Both the position numbers and the translations under genes were made by a program. The notes beneath the pieces are model-generated. The model saw nothing but the letters and a program-made list of their open reading frames with translations, was not told the origin of the DNA and did not search any database. A stretch of 64,000 nucleotides of DNA from Entoloma clypeatum (Eukaryota; Basidiomycota; Agaricomycetes; Agaricales; Entolomataceae), in NCBI GenBank assembly GCA_963565915.1, contig OY751486.1, positions 868,001 through 932,000 on the forward strand. The letters are read 5' to 3'. Shown piece after piece: positions 1-10,331 of this stretch; position 1 is the stretch's first letter; every line of letters starts with the position of its first letter.

Positions 1-2460
1 TCGATACTGTCCTGGATGTCCTGCCACTGGTGCGTCGTGCGCTTCAAACATCAGTTCTTGGCGCAATTGTGGGTCTGGTGGAACATAGACTCGTTCTCCT
101 GCGTAGGTGATGCCATTTTCCTGCTGGTACCAGTGAGGATTCTTCTTCAGACCCTGGGCTACTTCTGTCTCCATGTGATTCGAGGCCTTGATGCGTACGA
201 TCCATGGGTTTTCGATGGTTGTGATGTTTCCGATTTTGATGGAATCAGATGTTTCACCCCCTTCAAAGAATTGTTCCTCCGTGAACATCTCCATTTGTAT
301 CACATCTTCTGATTCCAATCGTTTCAAAAATAGCCCCTCCTTGAGCATTTGGTCGCTGTCCTGCGGCTCGAGTTCCGTCTCATACCAGGGTAAACGTGAC
401 AGGATGTCTGCTTTCGCGTTTGTCTTCCCAGGTACATGTCGCAATTCGAAGTCATAGTCTTGTAGCTTCATCTTCCAGCGCCTCTGTCGTTGGTTTAGGT
501 CCTGAGGACGCCGGAAATACTCCAGGTTTTTGTGATCGGTTAAGATCTCGAAACGTTCCTTGGCTTCAAGTAGATAATGTCGCCAGTCCTTCAGTGCTTC
601 CATGACTGCCAAGAGTTCCTTGTCATAGATCTCGTAATTCTGTTCAGCCGCGGACATGGTCCGCGACAAGAACGCGATAGGATGCCACTTGTCGTCTTGT
701 TTCTGTGAGAGTACCGCTCCAATTGCATAACCCGATGCATCGGTTTCAACCCTGAACTGTCCGTCCGGTTTGGGCAATGCCAAGACTGGTGCTGTCGTGA
801 TTGCCCGTATGAGACCTTCAAATGCTTCTTGCGCCGCTGGTCCCCATGTGAATGCTGTATTTCCCGTAAGTGTCGTGAGTGGCTTTGCGATGTTTGAGTA
901 TCCTTCAATGAAGCGTCGATAAAAGTTGGCAAATCCCAGGAACCTCTGGACTTCCTTTTTTGATGTGGGTACTCGCCAGTTCCGGATTGTGTCCACCTTT
1001 TCAGTTTCCATCTCGACACGTCCTTCACCAACGACATATCCCAATATGGGGCATTTCGTTACTTCCCAAAGACACTTCTTCTCCTTTAGGAACAAGTCAT
1101 TGTCCGACAGGATCTGCAAGATCTCTTCGGTATTCCGGGCGAGTTCTTCCTTGGTTTTACCAATAACCACTATGTCATCCATGTAAATCACACAGATGCG
1201 CCGACGGATCTGATCCCTGAATAGGCTGGCCATCATCCGAGAGAACGTTCCCGGGGAATTGCAGAGACCGAAAAACATGACCAATGGTTCAAACAATCCT
1301 CGGCTGGTCAAGAAGGCGGCTTTCCATTCGTCACCCTTTTTGATCCGCACATTATTGTATCCCCACATGATGTCCATTTTGTTGAAGTAGACTGCGTCCT
1401 TCAGTACATCCAAGAGGTCGTTGATACATGGGAGTGGGAATTTGTCCTTAACCGTGAATTTGTTAACCGTGCGATAGTCCTGTACCAATCGTTTGGAACC
1501 GTCTTTCTTGTTAATGAAGAAGCAGGGTGATGCATAAGGGGATTTGGACGGTCGGATCTTTCCGGTTGCCAGGCCTTCATCAATGAATTCGTCCAGTTCT
1601 TCTTGCTCCTTTTGGGTCATAGGGTACGTGTTTCCCCCTAGCTCCTTTGGTGCGTCCGGTGTAAGTTCGATGCCGTGGTCCCATTCCCTTTCCTTTGGGA
1701 TCTTGTCAAAGTTTTCTTTTTCAAAAAGATGGGCAAAACGTTCAACATATGAGGGTCGTTTGGTTGTGGGAGGTGGTGTGGGAGTAACTGCTTCCAATAT
1801 GGGGTCTCCGGGCTTCCATTTCTGATCTGATTTCTTGGGTGCGTCCTTGTCTCGTACTTCCACCATGCGAACCCGATGTTTGCGACCATTAAGGTTAACC
1901 CTGAAATCCGAGTGTTTGGTTTGACATGTTGATGGGCACCGGTTGAATGTTACGGCGCCGGTCGTCCAATTGATTGTAGGGTTGTGGTGCACCAACCAGT
2001 CATGTCCCAAAAGCATATCTGTTCTCCCAATGTCCAATACCATTGCTTCCATGGTTTCCTGGTGTGTTCCTAAGTCCAGCTTGACTTCGGCAAGTTTTTC
2101 TGCTTTCTGTTGTCGGTTCGGCGATCCATCCACATTTAGGATTGATATGGGCTTTATTCCACGTGTGGGAAGGTTTTGTTCACGTACTATTCTGGGATGG
2201 ATACATGTGCGTTCACATCCGCTATCGACCTCGGGTCGAATGGCCTTTGGTCCTCGTCGTGTTTTGATCTGAGCTTGCAGCTTGATCTCTCGTCGTTTTG
2301 GAGGTTTATCTCCCTTGACAATCTTAGTTGACGCAACGGCTCGCTTTGCAGGGATAACATAAGTTATATTGTCTGTAACTGCACCAGGCAAGCGAGTTCG
2401 TTTAATGGATAAGGGTCGCGACTTAGCGTCGTTTAATCGGACCCTTCGGGAAAATCCTTC
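1..2460 (-). CDS. pol: Ty3/gypsy Pol polyprotein (protease-RT-RNase H-integrase start), partial
   Basis: Open from 2460 to the window edge with no in-frame stop. A retropepsin active site Asp-Ser-Gly lies at 2218-2226, followed by ERTCI. The reverse transcriptase includes the sequence reading KRLVQDYR and the catalytic Tyr-Met-Asp-Asp at 1174-1185. The RNase H first Asp lies in ETDASGYA (about 724-757) and a later Asp in TDHKNLEY (about 515-543). The last residues before the edge (AHDAPVAGHPG) match the His-rich start of the integrase zinc-binding domain. There is no start codon of its own: the frame overlaps the end of gag by about 28 nt and is -1 relative to it, so expression probably needs a -1 frameshift or equivalent. 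The enzymes copy the element RNA into DNA and integrate it. The chromodomain state is unknown because the C-terminus is outside the window. Confidence 0.93.
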
Positions 2461-3664
2461 TCATCGGTTTCTATGGTGATGGTTTCATCATCATCGGTAT
2501 CTCCATCAGACACCTTCCTAATCTTTCCAGAGTTCTTCTTCGGCTTGCGGCAGTTGCGCGCAATATGTCCTTCTTGGTCGCAGTTGAAACACTTACGACC
2601 ATCTTTCTTCTTTGGGGCTTTGCAGTCTTTGGCAAGGTGACCAAAGCGCTGACAGTTGTAGCAACGGGCTACTCCTGCTTTGTCGATCTCCATGGCTTTG
2701 CCTTGACCACCATAAGTGGTGCCCGATCCGGTGCGTGTGTCGCCACCCCCTCGGATGACTAATGCATGTCCCTCCATCTGTCGTCCCTTGTTTCGGATCT
2801 CCTTTGCGTAATCGGTGTACGTCTTGCCATCGCTAGCCACTTGTTCAGAAATTCTGCGGTTGACGTTCTTTTCCAGGATGTATTTCCCAGTTTCTTCGCC
2901 AAGGTTTGACAGCTTCAAGAGCTCTTCAAATTCGTCCAAGAATTCGTTGATGGTGCGTTTCTCCTGTTTCAGGACTTCGAGTCTCGCCTTGGCCGCTGCC
3001 GACTTGTTGGCAATAGAGAATCGCGTAGCGATGTCGTCTGAGAATCCTAACCAGGTGATGTTCTCGCCATCGGTGGCAAGATCGTCTAACTTGTTGCTGG
3101 CCCAGTGTTTACCGGACCCTTCCATCATGCGGGATAACACCGCCAGGATCTTCTGATCGTCGGACAGGCCCTTCTGGAACCTGATGTATAGTTTGGTGGC
3201 TTTCCACCACTCGTCAAAGGTGTGTCTGTCTTTGAACATCCCAGGATCTTTGATGATCTTGGATGTATCCATCGTTTGCACTGTCGGTGCTTCTGCCATG
3301 TCTAGAACCTGCGGAGTAGGAGAGGTGTCGGGTTGTTGGGATGAAGATGGGGTTCGGGATACAGGTAGGGGTTGAAAATTAGTCCCTGTTCTAGGCGTCT
3401 GTTCGGTATCTGACTGCGCGGAGTCAAAAGTAAATTCGTCAGGGGACTCGTCGGCGGAATCGGTGGCAAAACGTTCGGGGTATTTCCTCTGTAGATCTCT
3501 AAGGAATCTCTGTTCCTGCGCGTCTGTTGGTCGCGAGAAGGGGTCAAGTCTCTCGTTTCGTGCCCAACGGTTGTACTCGGTCTGTTGCTCGTTGGTGGTG
3601 AAGTGGGCGTAGATCTGCTGCTTCGAGTAAGACGTGGTGATGCGGCTCTGGGACGTCTCAATGT
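2433..3664 (-). CDS. gag: Ty3/gypsy Gag (nucleocapsid) with two CCHC zinc knuckles
   Basis: The first in-frame ATG is at 3299, giving 288 aa, but the same frame is open without a Met up to 3664, where a solo LTR interrupts it. The true protein was therefore probably longer. Counting from the ATG, two CX2CX4HX4C knuckles lie at residues 213-226 and 237-250, followed by an acidic tail. A retrotransposon gag-type helical region (WWKATKLYIRFQKG, LDEFEELLKLSNLG) precedes them. Its role is to coat and package element RNA in virus-like particles. The stop at 2433-2435 lies inside the opening of pol, which continues in the -1 frame. Confidence 0.88.
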
Positions 3665-3974
3665 TGTTGAAGTTCCACCTGGGCGCTAGCCACAGGTGTA
3701 CTGAGCAACATAGCTACAGTGGAAGTACTCTATGATACCGCTATGGTCACTTACATGGTTTGGAGGGGGTAAGGCTAGTGAGAGTGGTTGAGGCTGGTGA
3801 GAGCGATGGAGCTGGTTAAGAGTCAAGAGACAACTTGTTGGTATTGACAGTTTCCTGGTCTTATATACCGTACTACTGTTTGTACCAACCAAACAAGTAT
3901 GTAATGAAGATATGTAAAGGTCACGTGATGTAATCTAATCTAATCTAATCTACGTGATGGGAAAAGTTTCAACA
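3665..3974 (-). mobile_element. Solo LTR of the copia family, inserted in the gypsy gag region
   Basis: 310 bp, bounded by TG...CA: TGTTGAAAC at 3974 in minus orientation and ACTTCAACA at 3665. It is flanked by a perfect 5-bp duplication AATGT at 3660-3664 and 3975-3979. It aligns over its whole length, at roughly 90 percent by eye, with the LTR at 8975-9285. It contains a CACGTGACC motif and a TATATAAG box. No internal sequence remains, so this is the product of LTR-LTR recombination after a full copia insertion. It separates the two parts of the gypsy leader/gag frame. Confidence 0.95.
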
Positions 3975-3979
3975 AATGT

Positions 3980-4396
3980 GAGCGTCCTAATCAATCTTCT
4001 GATAACGGTTGTCTGGACACCGATAAACTCTCTGATCTCTGTGATCCGACCTGTCTGAGGTCCTTCTTGAACGCGAAGGCTTTCGAGTTCGTTCTGTCGG
4101 GCGTTGTAGCGCGCGATCTGGTGTTGCCGAGCAAGATGGATGCTCTCTGCTATTTCGCCGTGGGGGCGATGCTCGTCGTTGTCTAGTTCTTCGTCAAGCA
4201 CCTGCTGTAGGATGCGACGGATCTCCGATTCGATGTACTGCTGGATGAGTGTAAAATCGATACTGTCTCGAGGACTTAGCTCCTCCTGTCGGGCTTCTGG
4301 TGAGGCGAATGGGTTACTGGTGAAGTCTTCAAAGAAGCGCGACGTCTTGACTCGTCTGGTAGTTGCTCTCTTCGCTCTGGGCGAACCTAACGAGAT
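3980..4396 (-). CDS. Leading open frame of the gypsy element (probable N-terminal Gag region), degraded
   Basis: Open from a TAA at 4397-4399, next to the PBS, down to the solo LTR, about 139 codons with no in-frame ATG; the only likely initiator seen is a GTG at 4199-4201. The peptide is charged and helical (EEL, DSIDFTLIQQYIESEIRRIL, ARQHQIARYNARQNEL). It reads like the upstream extension of Gag found in related elements. If the solo LTR and one target duplication are mentally removed, this frame and the Gag frame are out of phase by one base, and the Gag frame meets a TAG just upstream of the insertion. So either a frameshift has occurred or the two are separate frames. Confidence 0.55.
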
Positions 4397-4403
4397 TTAG
4401 CAA
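4393..4403 (-). promoter_or_regulatory. Self-primer-type primer binding site of the gypsy element
   Basis: Two bases inside the LTR end, the minus strand reads TTGCTAAATCT. Its exact complement AGATTTAGCAA occurs inside the LTR on the minus strand at 4489-4479, about 30 nt downstream of the TATATAAA box. The first 11 nt of the transcript could therefore fold back and prime minus-strand synthesis. This is the arrangement known for the Tf1/sushi group, which does not use a host tRNA. Confidence 0.75.
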
Positions 4404-4405
4404 CT

Positions 4406-4773
4406 TGTTATGCGTAACAAACCGTTCCAAGGTTCGGGCAGAGTATGCAGGAAGATGGAAAGGCGAAGAGCAATGTGATTGCTAAATCTAAGGAATCTAG
4501 CTATAGTACAAAGGGTTTATATAGGTACTGACTATAGGCGATAGCATATGAGTCAGTGCTGCGCAAGGCAGTGTATCTGAGTAAGATAACTGCGGAAGGC
4601 AGTGCGTCTGAGTAAGACGACTGCGGAATGAGTCAGACCGCTGCGGAAAGCGAGTCAGCGCGGGAGCGAAGTATACTAAAGGAAGTAAAGTATAATACGA
4701 TATGTGTAAGCGGGGGCCAATGAGTAAAAGTGAAAAAGTAAGCGTATACGTCCGTAGTCGTTAGTCCGTAACA
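4406..4773 (-). mobile_element. 5' LTR of the gypsy element
   Basis: 368 bp with inverted ends TGTTA...TAACA. On the minus strand it contains CTATATAAACCC (TATA box, about 4514-4524) and the predicted transcript start AGATTTAGCAA at 4489. Degenerate direct repeats (GACTGCGGAA, GGCAGTG and AGTAAGA-type units, about 4555-4660) fill the upstream U3 part and could bind regulators. The partner LTR is outside the window, so the boundaries rest on the inverted ends and the adjacent PBS. Confidence 0.82.
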
Positions 4774-4879
4774 GCTATTCCTGAAGGGAATATGTCATGA
4801 GGAATCATTTACTTGTTTTCTCAAATCAAATTCATTATCACTGATTGGGAAAACCCTTTTTCAGATTCATTAAACAAAA

Positions 4880-5497
4880 ATGTCTACCTCTCGCTCTGCT
4901 CTTGACATCATCACCCCCTTCAACGGCATCGACTACCAAAGCTGGGCCGAAAGGACGAAGTCCTACCTCCTCCATCAAGGAGTCTGGCGCCTTGTTTCTG
5001 GCAACATCCCCCGCCCTGTCATCGCCGATTTTACCACCACGGTCTCCACCCCTGGGGCCACTGCTGCTGCTCCCCCTGTCCTGGCTACCACGGTCGACCA
5101 GCCCGGCTTCCACAAGGAAGAAAAAGCCTGGATCAGGGACGACGACATAGCTCTCGGGGCGATACGCCTGAAGGTCTCTGAGGCGATCAGACGCCACATC
5201 AAGGACAGCACCTCGGCGCTTGACGCATGGGCAACATTGAAAGATGCCTATGCCAAGGTATCCCCGGCCATCATCTTCGGCGACTTCAAGGCCGCCGCTA
5301 CCTTCAAACTATCTGGACGCGACCCTGTGCCTGAAATCAAGCGCCTGGGGTCACTCTTTGCTCGTCTCAGCGAGTTGAAGTTCAACGTGCCCGACATGAT
5401 GCAAGCAATGATCCTCGCCAACGCCATCCCTGACGCATGGTCCTCGCTCTCCACCGCTCGGGCCGGAACAATTCGAAGATGGGCTGATCGAACTTGA
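4880..5497 (+). pseudogene. gag: Copia Gag, truncated (no zinc knuckle)
   Basis: 205 codons starting with a typical copia Gag N-terminus (ITPFNGIDYQSWAERTKSYL). The middle matches the gag-polypeptide/UBN2 fold pattern, with alternating helices (AWATLKDAY, PEIKRLGSLFARLSELK) and the AMILANAIPDAWSSL segment. Copia Gag normally continues about 80-120 residues to a CCHC knuckle before the protease. Here the frame stops at 5495-5497 and pol starts only 35 nt later in the +1 frame with no knuckle in any frame. A deletion around 5460-5500 that removed the nucleocapsid segment is the simplest explanation. Confidence 0.8.
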
Positions 5498-5531
5498 CGG
5501 TTCGTCACATTCTTCTCTCAAACTTGACCAA

Positions 5532-8500
5532 ATGGGAAACACTAATAATCACGCACAGACGTTTGAATATATATTAGCTAGTACCGATGCAGATAGTATA
5601 GATCTCTTTAGTGATGATCTGTACAAAAAATATATCAAACATTTCGCGTCCTGCACACACTGCAAAGAGAGAGAACGCGCTCAGTGGATCTTAGATTCCG
5701 GCGCATCATTACACTTTACCCATGAGTTTAAAGACTTCGCGTACTACAGGCCTCTCAATGCTAAGCGATTTGTCCAAACAGCTGCAAAGGGAAAGAAACT
5801 GGAAATTCTCGGAGTTGGGGCCGTTCCAGTACGGCATACCCTAAATGGGGAAGTAAAAACCCATCTTCTCCGACCTGTATTCTACATTCCGGACATGGAC
5901 ACCAGCCTATTGTCCCTAGGTGTCTTCCTTAATCACGGTTACAAAGTAGACGGAATGCGTGGAGAAATCAACATCTCCAAAGGACAGAACAAAATACAGT
6001 TCTTGCCTCACATTCTCGGACAAACCATTTATTGGTTAGATACTGAAATACGCTATGACCAAATCCACGCGATCTCTAGCGAAATCACTATCGAAACCTG
6101 GCATAAACGCCTTGGCCACCCAAATGACCAGGCGCTCAATAAGATTCCCACCAGTACCAAAGGAGTACCCAAAACGTTAGTATGTGAGAAATCACAGGAA
6201 AGCTGCACGGGGTGTCTAAAAGGGAAAATGCCGAATCAATCTTACCCTAACTCGATGACAAGGGCTGTCAAACCCTTTGATTTGATCCATTCGGATTTGA
6301 AACAGATATCCACGACATCGTACCATAAGTACAAATATTTCCTTACCTTTTTGGATGATTTTTCATCCCATGTCTGGGTCGTCCTGCTTAGGAAAAAGTC
6401 AGGCGCCATCACGGCACTGAAACAATTCCTTGCGATGATCCAGAATCAATTTGCCGCCACCCCTAAAAAATGGCGGGTTGATGGAGGTGGAGAATTTGAC
6501 GAATACAAGGATGTACTTGCCAATCATGGAATTCTGATCGACGTCACACTCCCATATCAGCATCAGCAGAATGGTAGAGCAGAACGGATAAATCGAACTC
6601 TATGGGAAAAATCTCAGGCATTACGCTTCGACGCATGCTTACCACCCATGTGGTGGGAATTCTGCCTGGAACATGCAGCATTTCTCTACAACAGAACCCC
6701 CATGCAGCGTCTTGAATGGAAAACCCCTCACTTCAAAGTGACCAATGAGATTCCCGACATGTCCAGTGTCAGAGTCTTCGGATGTCAGGCATATGTATAT
6801 ATCCCAAAGGAGAAACGTAGGAACTCCCTGGAGTCAAGGTCCCGATTGATGATTTATCTCGGATCGAAACCAGGGGTCAAAGGATACCGCTTCATGGATC
6901 CTGAGACCAATACGATTTTCATGGGTGGAAAAGCTATCTTTGATGAAAGCAAGTACCCTAGATGCCACATCGACCCTTTGCCAGAAAACCATCCAGAAAT
7001 GGAAAACCCAGAGCCAGCTGATGAGTTTGAGGATCTCATTCCCGGCAGCAATGATGACGATAGTCACAACGAAACACCTCATGACCCAGTTCCCATTGAA
7101 CAGGATCAAGCTGAATCAGACAACGAACTGCCTGCCAGTGAGCCTGATGACGAACCGCGAGTACCCACTCCGGAACCCGAGCAAGTACCAGATCGACCGA
7201 TCAGGGAACGACGAGTTCGGAAGATGCCAGGAAGCATCTATGGGGAAGACACTCCAGCGTCTGATCTTGAAAAATTAGATCGGAGACGGAGATTGGGTGG
7301 TCAAACGGCATGGATGAATGACCTCCTGATGGAAGCAATATCAGTCCAAGTTGGCATCGTTGAAATGTCCCATAAAGACATATACCCTCTTCCAAATAAA
7401 GAAGACTGGTATGCGGCTGAACGTAAAGAGCTAGACATGCTCAAACGCCGCGGGGTGATCACGGAGTTAGTACCCCTGCCTGCAGGGAGGAAAGCTCTAA
7501 GGAACAAATGGGTTTACAATGAAAAGTCCGACGGGCGTCTGAAAGAACGCCTCGTCGCAAAAGGCTTTTCACAAGTAGAAGGGATCGACTTTGATCAGAT
7601 CTTCTCACCAGTCGTAAGATATGAAACCGTCCGACTAATACTGGCATTGACAGCCCTTGAAGGGTGGTTCATGACACTGTTGGACGTCTCATCAGCCTTC
7701 CTCTACGGAACGCTCCGCGAAGTCATTTACATGCGACAGCCTGAGGGCTACATAGTAAAAGGGAAAGAACACCTCGTGTACCGACTATACAAAGCTCTAT
7801 ATGGACTTAAGCAGGCCGCATTAGCCTGGTGGAGGGAACTTGATTCCTCCATGAAAAAGCTCGGCTTTGTCCGGCTTCACTCCGATGCGGGAGTTTTCAT
7901 TCACAAAAGTACCAACGGGGAAATTGTAATCGCCGTCATCTATGTCGACGACTCTGCTTTTCTCGGCACAAACCGGGAATACACGCTAGAGAAGAAGAAG
8001 GCCTTCATGACCACATGGGAATGTAGGGACCTAGGGCACCTTGTGCCTGGTGGGGAACCAAAAGAGTTTCTTTCGATCCAGATAAAGCAACATGGGAAGA
8101 GGATCTTCATTGATCAAGTACCTTACCTTGAAAAAATACTCACACGCATGGGGATGAGTGAATCCAATGCGACCCATACCCCACTCCCTACGGGCTACAA
8201 ACCCATGGCGTCCGAAGATGAACCTAATGCGGAACTCCGATCTAAGTACCAATCCGTCATCGGATCACTCCTATATCTGATGATCGGAACGAGGCCTGAC
8301 ATCTGCTTTGCTGTAATCAAAATGTCCCAATTTTCCGCAAATCCCACCAAACGCCATTTAGAGGTGGCTAGGGATATTTGCAGATATTTAAAGGCAACAA
8401 AAAATTACGCGATCATGTACGATGGGGACTCAGGGAAAGGAATCTATGCATTCACAGACTCCGACTGGGCGTCAGATGAAAACACGAGGAGGTCTACCAC

Positions 8501-8906
8501 CGGCTTCTTCATATCACTGGCGTCTGGAGCGATAACATGGGTATCATCGGCGCAAAAGACCATTGCCCTCTCTTCTACAGAAGCAGAGTATATGGCGCTA
8601 TCAGATTGCAGTTGCGCAGCAACATGGCTGAGAAGCATGCTTGCCGAACTTGGAATGCAGATCGGATCAGTACCGATCTATGGAGATAACAACGGCTCCG
8701 TCTTTATCGCATCCAACCCTGTAACTGAAAAGCGATCCAAGCACATCGATGTGTGATTCCACTTTGTCAGAGAAAAAGTATCTGAAGGCATTATCACGGT
8801 CGAATTCATTGAAGGAGTGAATAACCCTGCAGACCTTTTAACCAAGAATCTGGGGAAAATCCTCTTCAACAAGTTTATCCCGTACTTCGGATTACTAAAA
8901 AACTAA
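5532..8906 (+). pseudogene. pol: Copia Pol (protease-integrase-RT-RNase H), one premature stop
   Basis: A 1074-codon frame from ATG 5532 to TGA 8754-8756, then 50 more in-frame codons to TAA 8904-8906 with a normal copia C-terminus (VEFIEGVNNPADLLTKNLGK). Protease Asp-Ser-Gly is at residues 55-57. The GAG-pre-integrase motif TWHKRLGHP is near residue 190. The integrase core has Asp in IHSDLK, Asp in FLDDFSS and Glu in NGRAERINR. The RT catalytic YVDD is at 7941-7952 and the RNase H motif TDSDWASD near residue 975. The internal TGA sits where CGA (Arg, of KHIDVRFH) is expected, so a single C-to-T change would have cut the RNase H end. The frame is also open upstream of the ATG, into the gag overlap. 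Confidence 0.92.
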
Positions 8907-8960
8907 GACAAAGAAAAGTACCTATATGGGAAAAAGTAAGATGTATTTAGAAGTATGTAC

Positions 8961-8974
8961 TAAATATGGGGGGG
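8961..8974 (+). other. Polypurine tract of the copia element
   Basis: The run AAATATGGGGGGG directly abuts the TGTTGAAAC start of the 3' LTR. A purine-rich tract at this position primes plus-strand DNA synthesis in LTR retrotransposons. Confidence 0.75.
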
Positions 8975-9285
8975 TGTTGAAACTTTTCCCATCACGTAGA
9001 TTAGATTAAGATTAGATCACATCACGTGACCATTACATATCTTTCTTACACACTTGTTTGGTTGGTACAAACAGTAGTACGGTATATAAGACCAGGAAAC
9101 TGTCAATATCAATAAGTTGTCTCTTGACTCTTAACCAGCTCCATCGCTCTTACCAGCCTCAACCGCTCTCACCAGCCTCACCCTCTCCAATCCAAGTAAG
9201 TGACTAGAACGGTTGAGTAGAGTACTTCCACTGTAGCTGTGTTGCTCAGTACATCTGCGGCTAGCGCCCAGGTGGAACTTCAACA
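8975..9285 (+). mobile_element. 3' LTR of the copia element
   Basis: 311 bp, TGTTGAAAC...ACTTCAACA, same family as the solo LTR at 3665-3974. It contains CACGTGACC and a TATATAAG box near 9083. The flank TACTG (9286-9290) may be the target duplication, whose partner is not in the window. Confidence 0.92.
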
Positions 9286-10207
9286 TACTGTAGTCACGTG
9301 ATGGAAAGTTCAACTTTCCACGCGTGTCACTGTACGTCGCCCACCCTCAACACCCACACCAAGCCGTGCCATCAACGCCATCCATGGTGTTAACACCGGC
9401 CAATGGAGCCATCAGCCAGAGATGGAACAGATGTCGCCGGCCACATTCCTCTGCCAATGCCTGCATCCAGCCGGGGACGCGAAAGCGAGGCTGAGACAAG
9501 ACAAGCCAGATGGGACAAGGCGAGTGACGGGGGATGAGACGGGACAGGGGCTGGACGGGATGGGATGACAGATGCAATGGGAGGGATGGGACACGATGGG
9601 GACTGGACGCGATGGCATGAGAGACAGGACGGGACGAGGGACCCGACCAGACGGGGACGAGAGCTGTGATAGGATGGGATGAGATGAGAGACAAGACGAG
9701 ACGTCCACGGCCCCAGTGTCCACAACCCCACTGTCCACAACCCCAAACCCGCCCACTGCTGCCACCTACCCGTCCGCCAAATGGTGCGGGAGGCGAAAGC
9801 AGTGGCCAGAGAGGGGAAGGTGTGCCAGGAGGTCCGTGACAGCATGGAGGGGGGCCCACCGAGGGCCCACAGCCCCATTATCCCTACCCCTGATGAGGTC
9901 GGGGGCGTACGTCGCGGGGTGCGCGCGGGGAGCGGTGGATGCGGGGCCCATGGGGATGGTAGCATGTGCGGGGAACGGCCAAGGAAACACAGGAATGCCA
10001 GGAGGCGCGCGGGAAACGGCACCCGAGATGCAAGAGCGGCGACAGGCACGCGGGGAGCGCAAGAACCGGCATCAGGAAGGAATAAAAATAACTATGCCGA
10101 CGAATTAAAAATGGAATGGCACACAAGCGTGGCCATGGTGCACTATATTAGGCCTACTGACTCTGTTGCATGGGCCGAGCCTCAGGGGAGCTGTGATATA
10201 TTACACT
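9286..10207. repeat. GC-rich non-coding stretch with a degenerate GGGAYGRGAC-type repeat
   Basis: From about 9490 to 9700 the plus strand is made of imperfect decamer-like units such as GGGACGAGA and TGGGATGAGA, almost free of runs of T. Several overlapping open frames cross this stretch, but they follow from the biased composition and none shows a conserved motif. Shortly after the LTR (9295-9320) there is a small inverted pair GGAAAGTT/AACTTTCC. No gene is supported here. Confidence 0.5.
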
Positions 10208-10209
10208 GA

Positions 10210-10239
10210 GGGTGATATATCGTGAGTGATATATCACCC
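10210..10239. repeat. Perfect 12-bp inverted repeat built on GATATATC
   Basis: GGGTGATATATC (10210-10221) and its exact reverse complement GATATATCACCC (10228-10239) flank a 6-bp loop. Another palindromic TGATATATCA copy lies near 10297-10306. The short direct repeat CTACTGACT..GTTGCA near 10153 and 10308 brackets the whole segment, which could be a small insertion. Confidence 0.6.
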
Positions 10240-10331
10240 AGTAGACCTGTAATTAATGATGTACATGCAACACCTCCGTGCTAAGGTGTTAGGACCTGAT
10301 ATATCATCCCTACTGACTAGGTTGCACAGTT

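Larger units (their letters stand above)
1..4773 (-). mobile_element. Ty3/gypsy LTR retrotransposon, right (5') part, cut by window edge
   Basis: Read on the minus strand the order is 5' LTR (4406-4773), self-primer PBS (4393-4403), a leading open frame, Gag with two zinc knuckles, then protease, reverse transcriptase, RNase H and the start of integrase, which runs off the left edge. The protease-RT-RNaseH-integrase order is that of Ty3/gypsy (Metaviridae-type) elements. The pol frame has no stop over 820 codons, so the element looks young. It is interrupted by a solo copia LTR at 3665-3974. The first bases outside the LTR (GCTAT, 4774-4778) may be its target-site duplication, but the partner copy lies outside the window. 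Confidence 0.9.
4779..9285 (+). mobile_element. Ty1/copia retrotransposon lacking its adjacent 5' LTR
   Basis: The remnant consists of a leader, a gag fragment (4880-5497), a pol frame (5532-8906), a polypurine tract and a 3' LTR (8975-9285). No copia LTR lies immediately upstream. The gypsy LTR ends at 4773, so the gypsy element most likely inserted into the copia 5' leader and the copia 5' LTR lies beyond the left edge. The domain order protease-integrase-RT-RNase H identifies copia. Gag truncation and a stop near the end of pol make it non-autonomous. Confidence 0.9.

Noticed and set aside
591..1037. 148-codon minus frame as a separate gene
   Set aside because: It is out of frame with the reverse transcriptase/RNase H reading that occupies the same bases.
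9347..10209. Several overlapping open frames of 100-220 codons on both strands
   Set aside because: They arise from the GC-rich, purine-biased repeat. Peptides are low complexity, all frames are open at once and no motif is conserved.
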